Shown here: positions 1-9,548 of the stretch, piece by piece
Layout: every line of letters starts with the position of its first letter
Numbering within the stretch: the stretch's first letter is position 1
Assembly (NCBI GenBank): GCA_052174455.1
Contig: JBQMRP010000004.1
Coordinates: 62,001 to 126,000, forward strand
Reading direction: 5' to 3'
DNA: 64,000 nucleotides
From: Arsenophonus sp052174455
GTDB lineage: Bacteria > Pseudomonadota > Gammaproteobacteria > Enterobacterales > Enterobacteriaceae
The notes under the pieces: generated by a model
What the model saw: the letters and a program-made list of their open reading frames with translations, nothing else
The model's database searches: none
Told to the model about the DNA's origin: nothing
Position numbers and translations under genes: made by a program

Positions 1-1130
1 TTCTGGTGATTAGGTTTTTGAGATACTGGCGTATCCTGCTGGTAGTAGAAATATGTAAACTCGTCCATAATATTTATTACATTACCATAACAAACCATAC
101 AAATTGCTATTGGTGATATTGATATTAAAGTACCTAATATCAGTGATTGCAGCAGCAATAAAATACCCTTCAAGAGCTTTTTGGTACACCTTATCTGAAA
201 CGTGCAAAAGCGGCAAAAAGTTACTCCTTATATTCATAAACCTGCAGAAGCACATCTATCGGTGATTTTCATGAAGTCCTAGAGCACTTCTCTGTGAGAA
301 GTACATAATTTATCTTCTTAGTACTATTAGTGAATTAAATAGCAATAACTTGAATAGCGCAGGCAATGACGGCTGCGTGATTTAACAATACACGTTATGT
401 TTATTTTTTGTCGAAAGGTAAATGCCGTTTTATTACGGCAATGATAACCTTTTCTTGCTAATCATTATCGGTATCACTGCTCATGGAGGTAAGGAGCTAT
501 CCTGCAGTCGAAAGTGATTATCAAGAGTCATAATCGGAACTGGACTGAACTTTTGAATGGACCTGCGATCGGTGTTCTTTAACCATATATTTCCTCAGCT
601 TGGTATGGAAAACGGTGGTTTGATTTTTAGAATCTAATGATAAAGATATTACAGGATAACCAGCATCAATATTATTAGGTACACAAAAAACAAATAAATA
701 ATGTGCTAATAATTTACTTTCCATATGTATAAAAATGAAAGTTATGGATGAGAAGATACTGCGAGAGAGCTTTAGCTAGTAGAGAGCTGTGATGTTGCTA
801 ATAAAACCTTGATACTTTTTGTAAGGTTTTTTAGTGTATTCTAGAGCGATGAATAAGCTTGAAAAAGAGCGAGAAGAATGGCTGATACTCTACGATCTTT
901 CCTAAGTGCACTGAGGATCAATAAGAATAATGAATCCGATTGAGTCAGCTTTGTTGATAGGTGAGGCTATAAAGCCGATCCGAGAATCGCTGTAGTTCTA
1001 AAAAACAACTATTTCAATGGTTTCTGAACTTTTCCCGTCTGCTCAGAAAACCTGGAAACCGATAAATAGGTTTTATCTGCTAACTATGGTAGTGGTCAAT
1101 ATACAATTTAAGGATGGAGAATAAATTTAT
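1..1130 (+). mobile_element. Dead IS256-family element (transposase wreck), cut by the window edge
   Basis: Reading the plus strand in shifting frames recovers an IS256 (mutator-type) transposase. Near 75-300 are a KVPKV-like stretch and PYLKRAK; near 920-1060 is the NPIESA segment typical of the C-terminus, followed by a degraded SAQKTW motif. Many frameshifts and stops separate these pieces, so it is not functional. The right end (about 1098-1125, ATTTAAGGATGGAGAAT) matches the outer ends of the copies at 11.65, 20.04, 44.95 and 47.08 kb, which fixes the element boundary. The left end may lie outside the window. The family name rests on remembered motifs, not a search. Confidence 0.72.
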
Positions 1131-1272
1131 AAAAAATTACGTAAAGGTAATTTGATCAGCAAACAGTAGATTTACTAATAACTCAAAAACAAATAAGTAT
1201 TTATAGAATAGAATTTCTCTTATTAATTAAAGAAAAGTTTTATAAAAAATTAATGAAGAGAAGAATAGTAGC

Positions 1273-1782
1273 TTATTTTTTTATCTGCATAATAACAGTA
1301 CTACCTACAACAACAGAACCAGTTAGTTTAGTTAGCTCTTTTATTTTATCCATATTAGAAATAACCACAGGTGTTAATGTTGATTTTGATTTTTCTTCTA
1401 ATAACGGAAGATCAAGTTCAAGCACTAAATCGCCTTTTTTTACTTTTTGTCCTTCCTCTGCTAGGCGGGTAAATCCTTCACCATTTAATTCAACTGTATC
1501 AATACCAAAATGGACAAATAATTCAATACCATTATCTGATTCAATAGAAAATGCATGGTTTGTTTCAAATATTTTACCAATAATCCCATCAACTGGAGCA
1601 ACAATTTTATTACCAGTAGGCTTAATGGCAATACCATCACCAACAATTTTTTCAGAAAAAACAACGTCTGGAACATCTTCTATATTAATAATTTTACCTG
1701 AAATTGGAGCAACAACATCAATATTACCAACGCTATTTTTAGTATCTGAAACCAGTAATTTGATTTGGTCAAATAGACCCAT
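1273..1782 (-). CDS. crr: PTS glucose-specific enzyme IIA (EIIA-Glc)
   Basis: Cytoplasmic phosphocarrier that takes phosphate from HPr and passes it to membrane EIIB/C sugar permeases; in enterobacteria it also controls adenylate cyclase and inducer exclusion. The 169-residue product has the same length as E. coli EIIA-Glc. Both key histidines are present: His91 (HFGIDTVEL, phosphorylated) and His76 (ETNHAF). The KIVGDGIAIKPTGN segment is intact. The start is supported by an AGGAG box about 8 nt upstream. It is the last gene of ptsH-ptsI-crr, 54 nt after ptsI, as in E. coli. No sugar-specific EIIBC gene is in this window, so the sugar served is unknown. Confidence 0.97.
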   Translation of the reverse strand: MGLFDQIKLLVSDTKNSVGNIDVVAPISGKIINIEDVPDVVFSEKIVGDGIAIKPTGNKIVAPVDGIIGKIFETNHAFSIESDNGIELFVHFGIDTVELNGEGFTRLAEEGQKVKKGDLVLELDLPLLEEKSKSTLTPVVISNMDKIKELTKLTGSVVVGSTVIMQIKK

Positions 1783-1836
1783 GGATTTTCTCCTAATTAA
1801 TTATTTTCTTATGGGATCAAGAGTTAGTTGATGAAT

Positions 1837-3564
1837 TTAACAAAGTGTTTTTTCTTTAATAAATATTTCAACCAAATCCATCAATTCCTTTGCTGTCGGT
1901 TTATTAAGAGCTTGTTCTGCTAATATTTTTGCATCTATGTAATTTGCATTTCGGATAATTTTTTTAATATTTGGGATTGAGATTGCACTCATACTAAACT
2001 CATCTAATCCCATACCAAGTAATAATAGTGTAGCACGTTCATCACTAGCAAGCTCACCACACATACCTGTCCATTTAGCTTCTGAATGAGAAGCATCAAT
2101 AACTTGTTTAATAAGTTTTAATACAGAAGGAGACATTGGATTATAAAGATGAGAAATTAAATTATTTCCACGATCAACAGCTAAGGTGTACTGTGTTAAA
2201 TCATTAGTTCCAATACTAAAAAAATCAACTTCTTTTGCTAAATGATGTGCAATAACTGCAGCTGCTGGTGTTTCAATCATTATTCCAACTTCAATTGATT
2301 GATCGAAATCGTGATTTTCCTCGATTAACTGCTGTTTAAGTATTCCTAACTCTTCTTTTAAAGTACGAATTTCTTCTACAGAAATAACCATGGGAAACAT
2401 AATACGTAGTTGACCAAAAGCAGAAGCTCTCAAGATAGCACGCAATTGAGCATGCAGGATCTCTTTACGATAAAGAGAAATTCGAATTGCTCGCCAACCA
2501 AGAAAGGGGTTTTCTTCTTTCGGTAGGTTCATATATGGAAGATTTTTATCCCCACCAATATCCATAGTACGAATAATAATAGCTTGTGGCTCCATAGCTT
2601 CTGCGACTGCTTTATAAGCCTCAAATTGTTCTTCTTCACTAGGTAAATTATTACGATCCATAAAGAGAAATTCAGTACGATATAAACCGACACCTTCAGC
2701 ACCATTACGCTCAGCACTTTCTAGATCACGTACAGTAGCAATATTTGCACAAACTTCAACTTGATGACCATCTAAAGTTATTGCTGGCAAATCTTTTAAT
2801 TTTGTCAGCTCGTTTTTTTTACGTAAATATTCTTTTCTAATTTGCTTAAGCTTCTCAATTTCGCTATTAGCTGGATTTTGATAAATATGATTATTAATAG
2901 CATCTAAAACAATATAATCGTTTGATTGGATATTCTTCGTTGCATTGTTTGCGCTAATAATAGCCGGAATTTCCAGCGATCTAGCCATAATTGAAGTATG
3001 AGAAGTGCGTCCGCCTTTATCGGTAATAAAACCAAGAACTTTCTTTAAGTTTAATTGTGCTGTTTCAGAGGGGGTAAGATCCACCGCAACCAAAATGACT
3101 TCTTCAGTAATTGAAGCAAGATCAATAATAGACATCCTTAAAATATTTTTTAGTAGACGTTTACCAATATCTCTGACATCAGCAGCACGCTCCTTAAGAT
3201 ATTCGTCATTTAATTCTTCTAATACTACGGCTTGTTCTTCAATCACTTTTTGAGCTGCTGCATCTGCAGTTTTTCGATCTTTTTTTATAAAAGAAAAAAT
3301 TTCTTCCTCAAGTTCTTTATCTTCAAGCAGCATTATATGACCTTCAAATATTTCTGCTTTTTCTTTACCAAAATTTTTTTCTGCGGTTTTTTTTATCATT
3401 TTTAATTGTGCTATTGTTTTTTCGCGTCCATCAATAAAGCGATTAATTTCACTATTAATCTGGTCATTAGAAATTTTCTTTTGATTGACAACAATTTGTG
3501 CTTCTTTAAGAATTAATGCCTTGCCAAAGGCAATACCTGGTGATACTGAAATTCCTGAAATCAT
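1837..3564 (-). CDS. ptsI: PTS enzyme I (phosphoenolpyruvate-protein phosphotransferase)
   Basis: First step of the PTS: autophosphorylates from PEP and phosphorylates HPr. I start it at 3564 (MISGISVSPG) rather than at the upstream in-frame start at 3591. That gives 575 residues, the E. coli length, and an AAGGT box about 8 nt upstream. The active-site His189 lies in GGRTSHTSIMARS; the PEP-binding C-terminal domain shows GVGLYRTEFLFM, MFPM, the GTNDLTQYTLAVDR stretch and the catalytic-cysteine motif GMCGELASDE. All domains are full length with no visible lesion. It sits between ptsH (139-nt gap) and crr (54-nt gap), forming one operon. Confidence 0.97.
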   Translation of the reverse strand: MISGISVSPGIAFGKALILKEAQIVVNQKKISNDQINSEINRFIDGREKTIAQLKMIKKTAEKNFGKEKAEIFEGHIMLLEDKELEEEIFSFIKKDRKTADAAAQKVIEEQAVVLEELNDEYLKERAADVRDIGKRLLKNILRMSIIDLASITEEVILVAVDLTPSETAQLNLKKVLGFITDKGGRTSHTSIMARSLEIPAIISANNATKNIQSNDYIVLDAINNHIYQNPANSEIEKLKQIRKEYLRKKNELTKLKDLPAITLDGHQVEVCANIATVRDLESAERNGAEGVGLYRTEFLFMDRNNLPSEEEQFEAYKAVAEAMEPQAIIIRTMDIGGDKNLPYMNLPKEENPFLGWRAIRISLYRKEILHAQLRAILRASAFGQLRIMFPMVISVEEIRTLKEELGILKQQLIEENHDFDQSIEVGIMIETPAAAVIAHHLAKEVDFFSIGTNDLTQYTLAVDRGNNLISHLYNPMSPSVLKLIKQVIDASHSEAKWTGMCGELASDERATLLLLGMGLDEFSMSAISIPNIKKIIRNANYIDAKILAEQALNKPTAKELMDLVEIFIKEKTLC

Positions 3565-3703
3565 AATTATTACCTTACTAGCAATGAACAAAAAATAGTT
3601 AGCTCATATGACTAGCTTTAATACTTATAGTTAAATAGATATCCCCAGATAAAAGTATCTAGGGATTAAAATAGAGGATAAATGTTATATTGCTCGTATT
3701 TTG

Positions 3704-3961
3704 TTACTCCAATTCAGCCATCAGCTTAACTAGATCTTCTACTGCCTTCTGCTCATCTTCACCTTCAGCAGAAATAGTGATAACAGTTCCCTGAGTTAAG
3801 CCAAGTGTTTGTAGTTTAAATAAACTTTTAGCGCTTGCAGACTTTCCATTATAAGAAAGCGTAATTTCAGAAGAAAAATTTTTTGCCTCTTTGACAAACT
3901 GAGCCGCAGGACGAGTGTGAAGACCATTAGGTGCTGTGATAGTAACTTCTTGTTGGAACAT
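3704..3961 (-). CDS. ptsH: PTS phosphocarrier protein HPr
   Basis: Small cytoplasmic carrier passing phosphate from enzyme I to EIIA proteins. The 85-residue product has His15 in GLHTRPAAQFV and the conserved Ser46 in SAKSLFKLQ, both at the expected positions. A strong GAGGGA ribosome-binding site lies about 9 nt before the ATG. It is the first gene of ptsHI-crr. In E. coli cysK lies immediately upstream; here that position holds a cysK pseudogene. All three general PTS proteins therefore survive while the neighbouring gene has been lost. Confidence 0.97.
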   Translation of the reverse strand: MFQQEVTITAPNGLHTRPAAQFVKEAKNFSSEITLSYNGKSASAKSLFKLQTLGLTQGTVITISAEGEDEQKAVEDLVKLMAELE

Positions 3962-4330
3962 ATCATTTCCCTCAACAAACTTAATATTTTTATATTAATA
4001 TTTTTATTAGTAAACCCAAAATATTTTAACTGAAATAATCTAAATTTGTGTATTACTTTTCAGTAAAAATAAAAGAAAAATGTTTTCCTACATTAGCAAT
4101 CATAAATTTTATGTATTATAGAACATTATAGTCAGACATGATAATTTGCATAATTTATGTCTTATTTTGTAAATATATACTGTTATTTTAATAAATTTAG
4201 ATTGTTGAAATAATTAATAACTTAAATACTAAACTCGTTTTAAGAGATCATCTTAATACATACTAAACTTTGATCTAGAAGACAAAAGGCATTTTTAAAG
4301 TGATTTAAAGTTAATTGTTTACAAAATAGT
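3962..4330. other. ptsH upstream region, AT-rich, no gene
   Basis: About 370 bp between the ptsH start and the end of the cysK wreck. It must hold the ptsHI-crr promoter (minus strand). Several TATAAT-like strings occur, but the base composition is so AT-rich that I cannot choose one. No CRP-type palindrome is convincing. Confidence 0.5.
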
Positions 4331-5180
4331 CAATAAATTAATTTAGCAACAAAAATAAATCTGTACTTGAATAACATTTACGAGAAAAGGTAAAAAAATC
4401 AGAATTTTTATTTAAAATTCTGTGGCTTTTTTCTACTAATTTAACTGCAGTAAAAACTGCAGTGCCTGATGAATATATCTGCGAAAATACCTTCTTTCTT
4501 TATAATTACACGAGCTGTTCGTATCGAACGTTTCGTCATCAATAATAACAAACTTATCATTAATAAGAAAAAGATCTAGATTATCAGAAATAAAACTAAA
4601 ACCTCTATACCTTAGATTTCAAATTAGCCAGCTTTTGTTTCTTGCTCAGCTAATATTGATTAGCTTATTATTGATAATAATAGCTAGCTCGACAGCATTA
4701 TTTAAATGGCCTCATCGCCTGCTATTTTTAGCTAACGACTAATACCAGTAATTGCAACACTAATATTAACTTTAGATACGACAACAGCGATTTAATCATC
4801 AGTATCTTTCCAAATTTTATGACTAGTAGTTTTTTGGTGAAACTCAGGATTAGCTTGGTTATTAAATTAATGTAAAAAGATAATGATCAGGAGCAGTAGT
4901 GACAATAATTTTGATTGCTTTCAATCCTACTTCTTCATTCCCTTATACTTTTAGTTTAACACTAGATTAGAAAGAAGCGATTTTAATAATTTATGCCATT
5001 TAATGCTTATTGTTTAAGCATCGTAAAGTACGATTATATCCGTACGTGGCGGCAACGTAATCAAGAATAATTCCGGTATTATCACTAGTCGACTTAATTA
5101 AAATTTATTAATTGTTAATTTGAGTAATTTAAAGGTTAACAGATCTTTTTTTTTGGAATCCTAAAATCATATTCTCTCCA
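4330..5180 (-). pseudogene. cysK: cysK pseudogene (O-acetylserine sulfhydrylase A)
   Basis: Minus-strand translation with frameshifts gives a clear CysK series in the right order: STSDNTGIILDYVAATYGYN near 5100-5030 (E. coli [20 protein letters not shown]), NPEFHQKTTSHKIWKDTDD near 4860-4795 (NPEIHEKTTGPEIWEDTDG), DNLDLFLINDKFVIIDDE near 4590-4530, SSGTAVFTAVKLVEKS near 4475-4425 and SRKCYSSTDLF near 4385-4350. Several stops and frame changes intervene. The N-terminal part with the PLP lysine cannot be recovered. Position between ptsH and cysZ is the E. coli cysZ-cysK-ptsHI order. Normally it makes cysteine from O-acetylserine and sulfide. Confidence 0.9.
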
Positions 5181-5500
5181 ATGTGCCATTTTATACTGAA
5201 AAATGAGATTACATGATTCAATTTTTGGTAACTCTTTAGTCCTAAATTATTATCTAGATCCTCATCGTACAGCTATATTTATAGCAATATGGCTCTGAGA
5301 AATATATTAATGAAAATATCATGATAAGTTAGTTGCCCTTCATCGTCAGGCAACTAGGACAGTTAAAATTAAAGATTCTCTTTCAACCACTAAAGAACTT
5401 ACGTCCGCTTTTTAGGTAAACGTTATAAAATATCCAAATTTTTTTTTCCTAAAAGAAAAAATAAGATGATGGTGATCTTAGCTATGTTGAAATAACTTGC
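5180..5500. other. Gene-free stretch beyond the cysK wreck
   Basis: AT-rich DNA with stops in all frames. It may include the unrecognisable start of cysK; I see nothing else. Confidence 0.4.
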
Positions 5501-6510
5501 GCTTTACTCACAGAACAATTCATAACTATCTTTATATTTTAATTGTTATGATTTCAAACAAGTTACTTCAGGGTAGATAATTTAATAAATAAAGACTTCT
5601 ATCTATAAATTCTATTCAGCCAACCCTTTTAATAAAAAAAATATAATTTTCATATTTTAATATAAAATTTCTTACTATTAACTCATCTAATAATCTAGCA
5701 TTATTAGATGATTATAACTAATTTTATACTCGCTAGTAAAGGTTACATACTATTTAACTCGATCCGAATTAAAGAATGAACTTTTATCAATGATCAACTC
5801 AAGAAAACGACTAACGCACTCTGCATTAAACTCTTCAAGAGTTTAACTGCTCATCTGAGGCTGTAGATCTCGGGCAATTAAGAACCTTATTTGTTCTTTT
5901 TATCTTCTTCCATTCCCGCGTTTTCTACTTTTTCTATATGGGGATATAATGCTTCCCATTAAAGTATTCAGAAAAAATATTTCCATCGACTTCAACAATA
6001 CCACTTAGTGCATTTATATTAACTGTCTCCACTGAAGAAAGGAAACAGCAAGACCATCTAAACGTTATTTTTAAATAAATCCTTGGTTATTTCTCTGAAT
6101 TTCGTAAAGTTAAACTATTTAACATACATTACAGATAAATAAACTATTCATTCTTGTAATGTAGTTTCTCTAGAAGACTTCTAGTAAGATTGTTAATTTT
6201 TTCTGTAATCATGGATTTTGCAATGATATCGCTATAACTCTAAATGAATGGTCTCCATTAGGTAACATACTCACTGTAACAACAGTGAGTAGAATAAAGC
6301 GAAATAAATTGCTTTAATACATGAATCGCGATATCATCCGATAAATTATCATCGAGTCACCTAATGAGGTGTAGATTTATATCTGCAAGAAGTAAAGAAA
6401 GCGTTTATTTGATCTGTATGACCGTTTTCTTTTTCGTAGCAACCTCTATAGTGAAATTCTTCATACAGCAAATGTATTTCTACCAATAACCTTTGCTTAA
6501 CATAACTTGA
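5500..6510 (-). mobile_element. Dead IS1595-family element
   Basis: Nucleotide-level match, allowing indels, to the copies at 53.9, 58.3 and 62.9 kb (same strand) and to the reverse complement of those at 40.8 and 50.6 kb. The family is inferred from the 40.8-kb copy, whose wrecked translation shows ISLKTAFRW, an EVDETF-type motif and HVINEILKEF, as in IS1595 transposases. The outer end AAATTCTTCATACAG near 6450 recurs in other copies. No open frame survives. Confidence 0.6.
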
Positions 6511-7330
6511 TAATCACAGTCATATTTCCAATCGTTTTCTGATAACGCTATCGCCCGCTAAAGAAATAATAGTCATTTTCTTGCGAAAAACGTTTTTCTC
6601 TCTCCAGATGATCTGCTGGCAATCGTACGTGAATTCTTAAACCCTGTTATATCTTAATCTGATCTAAATCACTGTTTGCGCAGATCAGAGGTGAGGATTT
6701 GCGTAAAATGAGGCAGGGGTAAAGAAATCGGAGCTGAAACATAAAACTTTTAAAAGTTAAAAGCTTCTTTATCTGTACCTAGTAAAAATATCTTCTGCAA
6801 ATGCCAAATAAAACTTCAGGATATTATCTTTTTTGTATCTATAGATCGCGATACTTGATGGGTTTTTATATGCCTTTACAAGTCTAAGATTGCGACCAAT
6901 GCTCAACGCTTCTTATATGATCTTAATCAAATATGCTCCATAAATATCCATCAGATACTTATAGATAATAGCAAAAAATTTACAGACTACTAGCTATTTG
7001 GTCTACAAAATGTTCACCACTGGAAAAACAAGAATTAAACTGTTTGTGTACATAGAGCTTGGTATAAAAAACCGACTTAGGTCGCTAAGGTATTTTCAAA
7101 CCAAATAGTATGATCAAGCGATCTAATAGTCGCATAGAGCACCTTAAAGCTATCATTTTAATTCTGATCAAGAGTTGAGATCACATATTGCATCAATATG
7201 TTTAACTATATAATTAGGAATTACCCAATCAGTGTTGGGTAGTAAAACCCTATTATAGTCTATAAAGATTAGTTAAAAGTTAAAACTAAATTATTCAAAA
7301 ACCATTCTGCCTTTTAGTAAAAAAACAGCT
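6510..7330 (+). mobile_element. Dead IS481-family element
   Basis: Plus-strand pieces near 7060-7190 read as degraded IEHRLT and then NSMIKRSNSRIEHLKA, the end of the DDE domain of IS481 transposases (usual motif NGMVERFNGRIE). Upstream sequence aligns with the better preserved copy at 31.2-32.1 kb. Frames are broken throughout. Confidence 0.6.
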
Positions 7331-7558
7331 AATCATTATAATATTCTTCTCAAAATTACCCATCAGTTAGTCTCATTGCTATAAATAGGACTACGTGAAG
7401 AGTCCATATTAATGATATGAAAGCAAACAATTAAGCTTAATTTTTATTCTGATTATAGTTATTAACATCAAATGTGCCACAATAATTTTTTAATTATTAT
7501 TAATATCTGAGAATAATTGAAGTTATCGCTAGAAATTTTAACTAAATTCAGAATTCAG

Positions 7559-8320
7559 TTAATAGCTAGCATATCGAAGACGATAAAGATCAACCCACAT
7601 TGCTGTTGCACCACAGATTGCAACAGGCACAATAACCAAATTTATAATCGGAATGATTGTTAGTAAATTAACTAATACTCCAAACTGGATACTGGTTGTT
7701 CGATTATTAGCAAGCGCTAACTTCATTTCATTAAATTTTACTTTATGATTATCAAAAGAATAATCACAATATTGAATTGTCATCATCCAGGAACCAAATA
7801 AAAACCATAAAATTGGTGCGATTGTTTGACCAATACCTGGAATAAAAAACAAGATAAACAATGGAATAACACGAGTAAAATAATAATATAATTTGGTTGC
7901 TTCCCGCACTAAGATTCGCGGTATGTCTATAATAAATACTGAAAAACTGGTATCAGGTGATGGTGTTCCCATTAATTCGGCTTCTAATTTTTCTGCTAAC
8001 CAGCCATTAAAAGGAGAAGCAATAAAATTAGCGATGGTACTAAAGAAGTAGCTAAATACAAGTAAAATAGAGATCACTAAAACAGGCCATATTAGATAAT
8101 TTAACCACTGCATCCAACTAGGGAAATAAGAAAGTAATATTTGGATCCAGTCGCCTAATTTACTATAAAGCCACCAAAAGGCACTACCGAACAAAATAAT
8201 ATTTGCTAATAGAGGTAAAATAACAAAACGCCTTATACTTAGGCGAGTAACTAGCTGCCACCCTTGAGAAAAATAATAGAAACCATTCATAGTTTTTAGT
8301 GATTTTATTGAATTAATCAT
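7559..8320 (-). CDS. cysZ: Sulfate transporter CysZ
   Basis: Inner-membrane protein that imports sulfate for cysteine synthesis. The 253 residues align end to end with E. coli CysZ as I recall it: GFYYFSQGWQLV, IRRFVILPLL, FFSTIANFIASPFNG, FIPGIGQTIAPILWFLF, IQYCDYSFDNHKV and CGATAMWVDLYR. Long hydrophobic helices lie near residues 33-53, 75-95, 148-180 and 212-240. An AGGAG box lies about 12 nt before the ATG. It diverges from zipA as in E. coli. It is intact although the downstream enzymes cysK and cysE are both wrecks here, so it may be a recently orphaned gene or may have another role. Confidence 0.95.
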   Translation of the reverse strand: MINSIKSLKTMNGFYYFSQGWQLVTRLSIRRFVILPLLANIILFGSAFWWLYSKLGDWIQILLSYFPSWMQWLNYLIWPVLVISILLVFSYFFSTIANFIASPFNGWLAEKLEAELMGTPSPDTSFSVFIIDIPRILVREATKLYYYFTRVIPLFILFFIPGIGQTIAPILWFLFGSWMMTIQYCDYSFDNHKVKFNEMKLALANNRTTSIQFGVLVNLLTIIPIINLVIVPVAICGATAMWVDLYRLRYASY

Positions 8321-8538
8321 ACTTTATATCATCTCCTTTAAGTTTGATATTGTATCATACAGATAGGATTTTTAGCTGGCTAGTATTTTTCTTGGTTAAA
8401 AACTCAGCGAAAATAATAAATATTTAATTTTTTGTAAGAAAATTATGTAAAGGGTTGCACTTAACGTTATTGCTAAATACTCTTAATATAATGATACCGC
8501 CATGGTGGCGATTATTTTCAAACAACAGAGATAGAGCG
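8321..8538. promoter_or_regulatory. Divergent cysZ/zipA intergenic region
   Basis: About 218 bp between the divergent starts must carry promoters for both genes. A run from 8403 to 8445 is AT-rich with TAATAAATATT-type -10 candidates toward zipA, but no unique pair stands out. No CysB site can be argued from sequence alone. Confidence 0.35.
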
Positions 8539-9483
8539 ATGCAGGATTTGCGTCCAATATTAGTGATCGTTTGTGCAGTAGCTATAATAACTTTACTGTT
8601 ATATGGGTTTTGGACAAGTCGTAAAGAGAGTTCAAAGCTATTTAAAGATCGGCCTATGAAGCGCCGTAAACAAGATAATCAGAATACACCTAAGAGTACA
8701 GGCAACTCATCCATTGGCAATAACACAATAAAAGCACAACAATCAGGATCTGAAATAACTAATCAGAAGGAAAATAAACAATTTGCTTCTCGAAAATCTA
8801 AATCATCTAATGTAATTAGAACACCTAACGATGATATTTCTTTAGCTAAAACTGAAGTAGAAATTAGATTTCGTTCTAAACAAAAAAAAAGTGTTCAGAC
8901 CAAACAGATTGAACTTGAAATTTCTGAGCCTGTATTAAATTTAATTAATAGTGAAGAAAATGAAGCATCTTTTGTAACAAACATAGCAGAAAACAGCCAA
9001 CAAATTGTTAGCGATCATAAACATCCTAATTGTGAAAAACAACAAAGCAATTTAGCCGATAAAGCTAATAAAAATGATATTGTTGTTGTTTTGCATGTTG
9101 CGGCACTGCAAGGTCAAATTTTAGACGGTACTCTGTTGTTGCAAAGTATTTTTCAATCGGGTTTTCTCTTTGGTAAGAGAGAAATATTTCATCGTTATAT
9201 TGATCCTTGTAATTCTGAGAAGATTTTATTTAGCTTAGTCAATATGGTAAAACCAGGTTCTTTTGAGCCAAAGTCCATGTCTAATTTCAGCACGCCAGGT
9301 ATATCTATATTTATGATGTTACCTTCATATGGTAACTCAGCACAAAATTTTAAATTGATGTTGCAAGCGGCACAACGTATTGCGGATGATGTTGGTGGTG
9401 TCGTACTTGATGAGCAGCGCAAAATGCTAACACCTCAAATGATAAAAGAGTATCATAGCCGAATTAGAAAAGCATTAATTTAA
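8539..9483 (+). CDS. zipA: Cell division protein ZipA
   Basis: Essential divisome protein that anchors FtsZ to the inner membrane. I start it at the ATG at 8539, giving MQDLRPILVIVCAVAIITLL as in E. coli; the frame is open back to a TTG at 8455 but that would add a non-homologous leader. The 314 residues comprise an N-terminal membrane helix (about 5-25), a charged patch (SRKESSKLFKDRPMKRRK), a variable linker rich in Lys/Asn/Gln instead of the usual Pro/Gln, and the C-terminal FtsZ-binding domain (about 185-314: VVLHVAALQG, FGKREIFHRY, NMVKPGSFEP, QNFKLMLQAAQRIADDVGG). It lies upstream of ligA, the conserved pair. Confidence 0.95.
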   Translation: MQDLRPILVIVCAVAIITLLLYGFWTSRKESSKLFKDRPMKRRKQDNQNTPKSTGNSSIGNNTIKAQQSGSEITNQKENKQFASRKSKSSNVIRTPNDDISLAKTEVEIRFRSKQKKSVQTKQIELEISEPVLNLINSEENEASFVTNIAENSQQIVSDHKHPNCEKQQSNLADKANKNDIVVVLHVAALQGQILDGTLLLQSIFQSGFLFGKREIFHRYIDPCNSEKILFSLVNMVKPGSFEPKSMSNFSTPGISIFMMLPSYGNSAQNFKLMLQAAQRIADDVGGVVLDEQRKMLTPQMIKEYHSRIRKALI

Positions 9484-9548
9484 ATATTAGATAATTAGTA
9501 ATCGACCGCTGTAACAGCGAAGAGTTTGTTTTAATTATATAGTGAATA

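Noticed and set aside
1253..1831. 192-codon plus-strand open frame
   Set aside because: Exactly antisense to crr; its length is a by-product of crr codon usage and it has no homology of its own.
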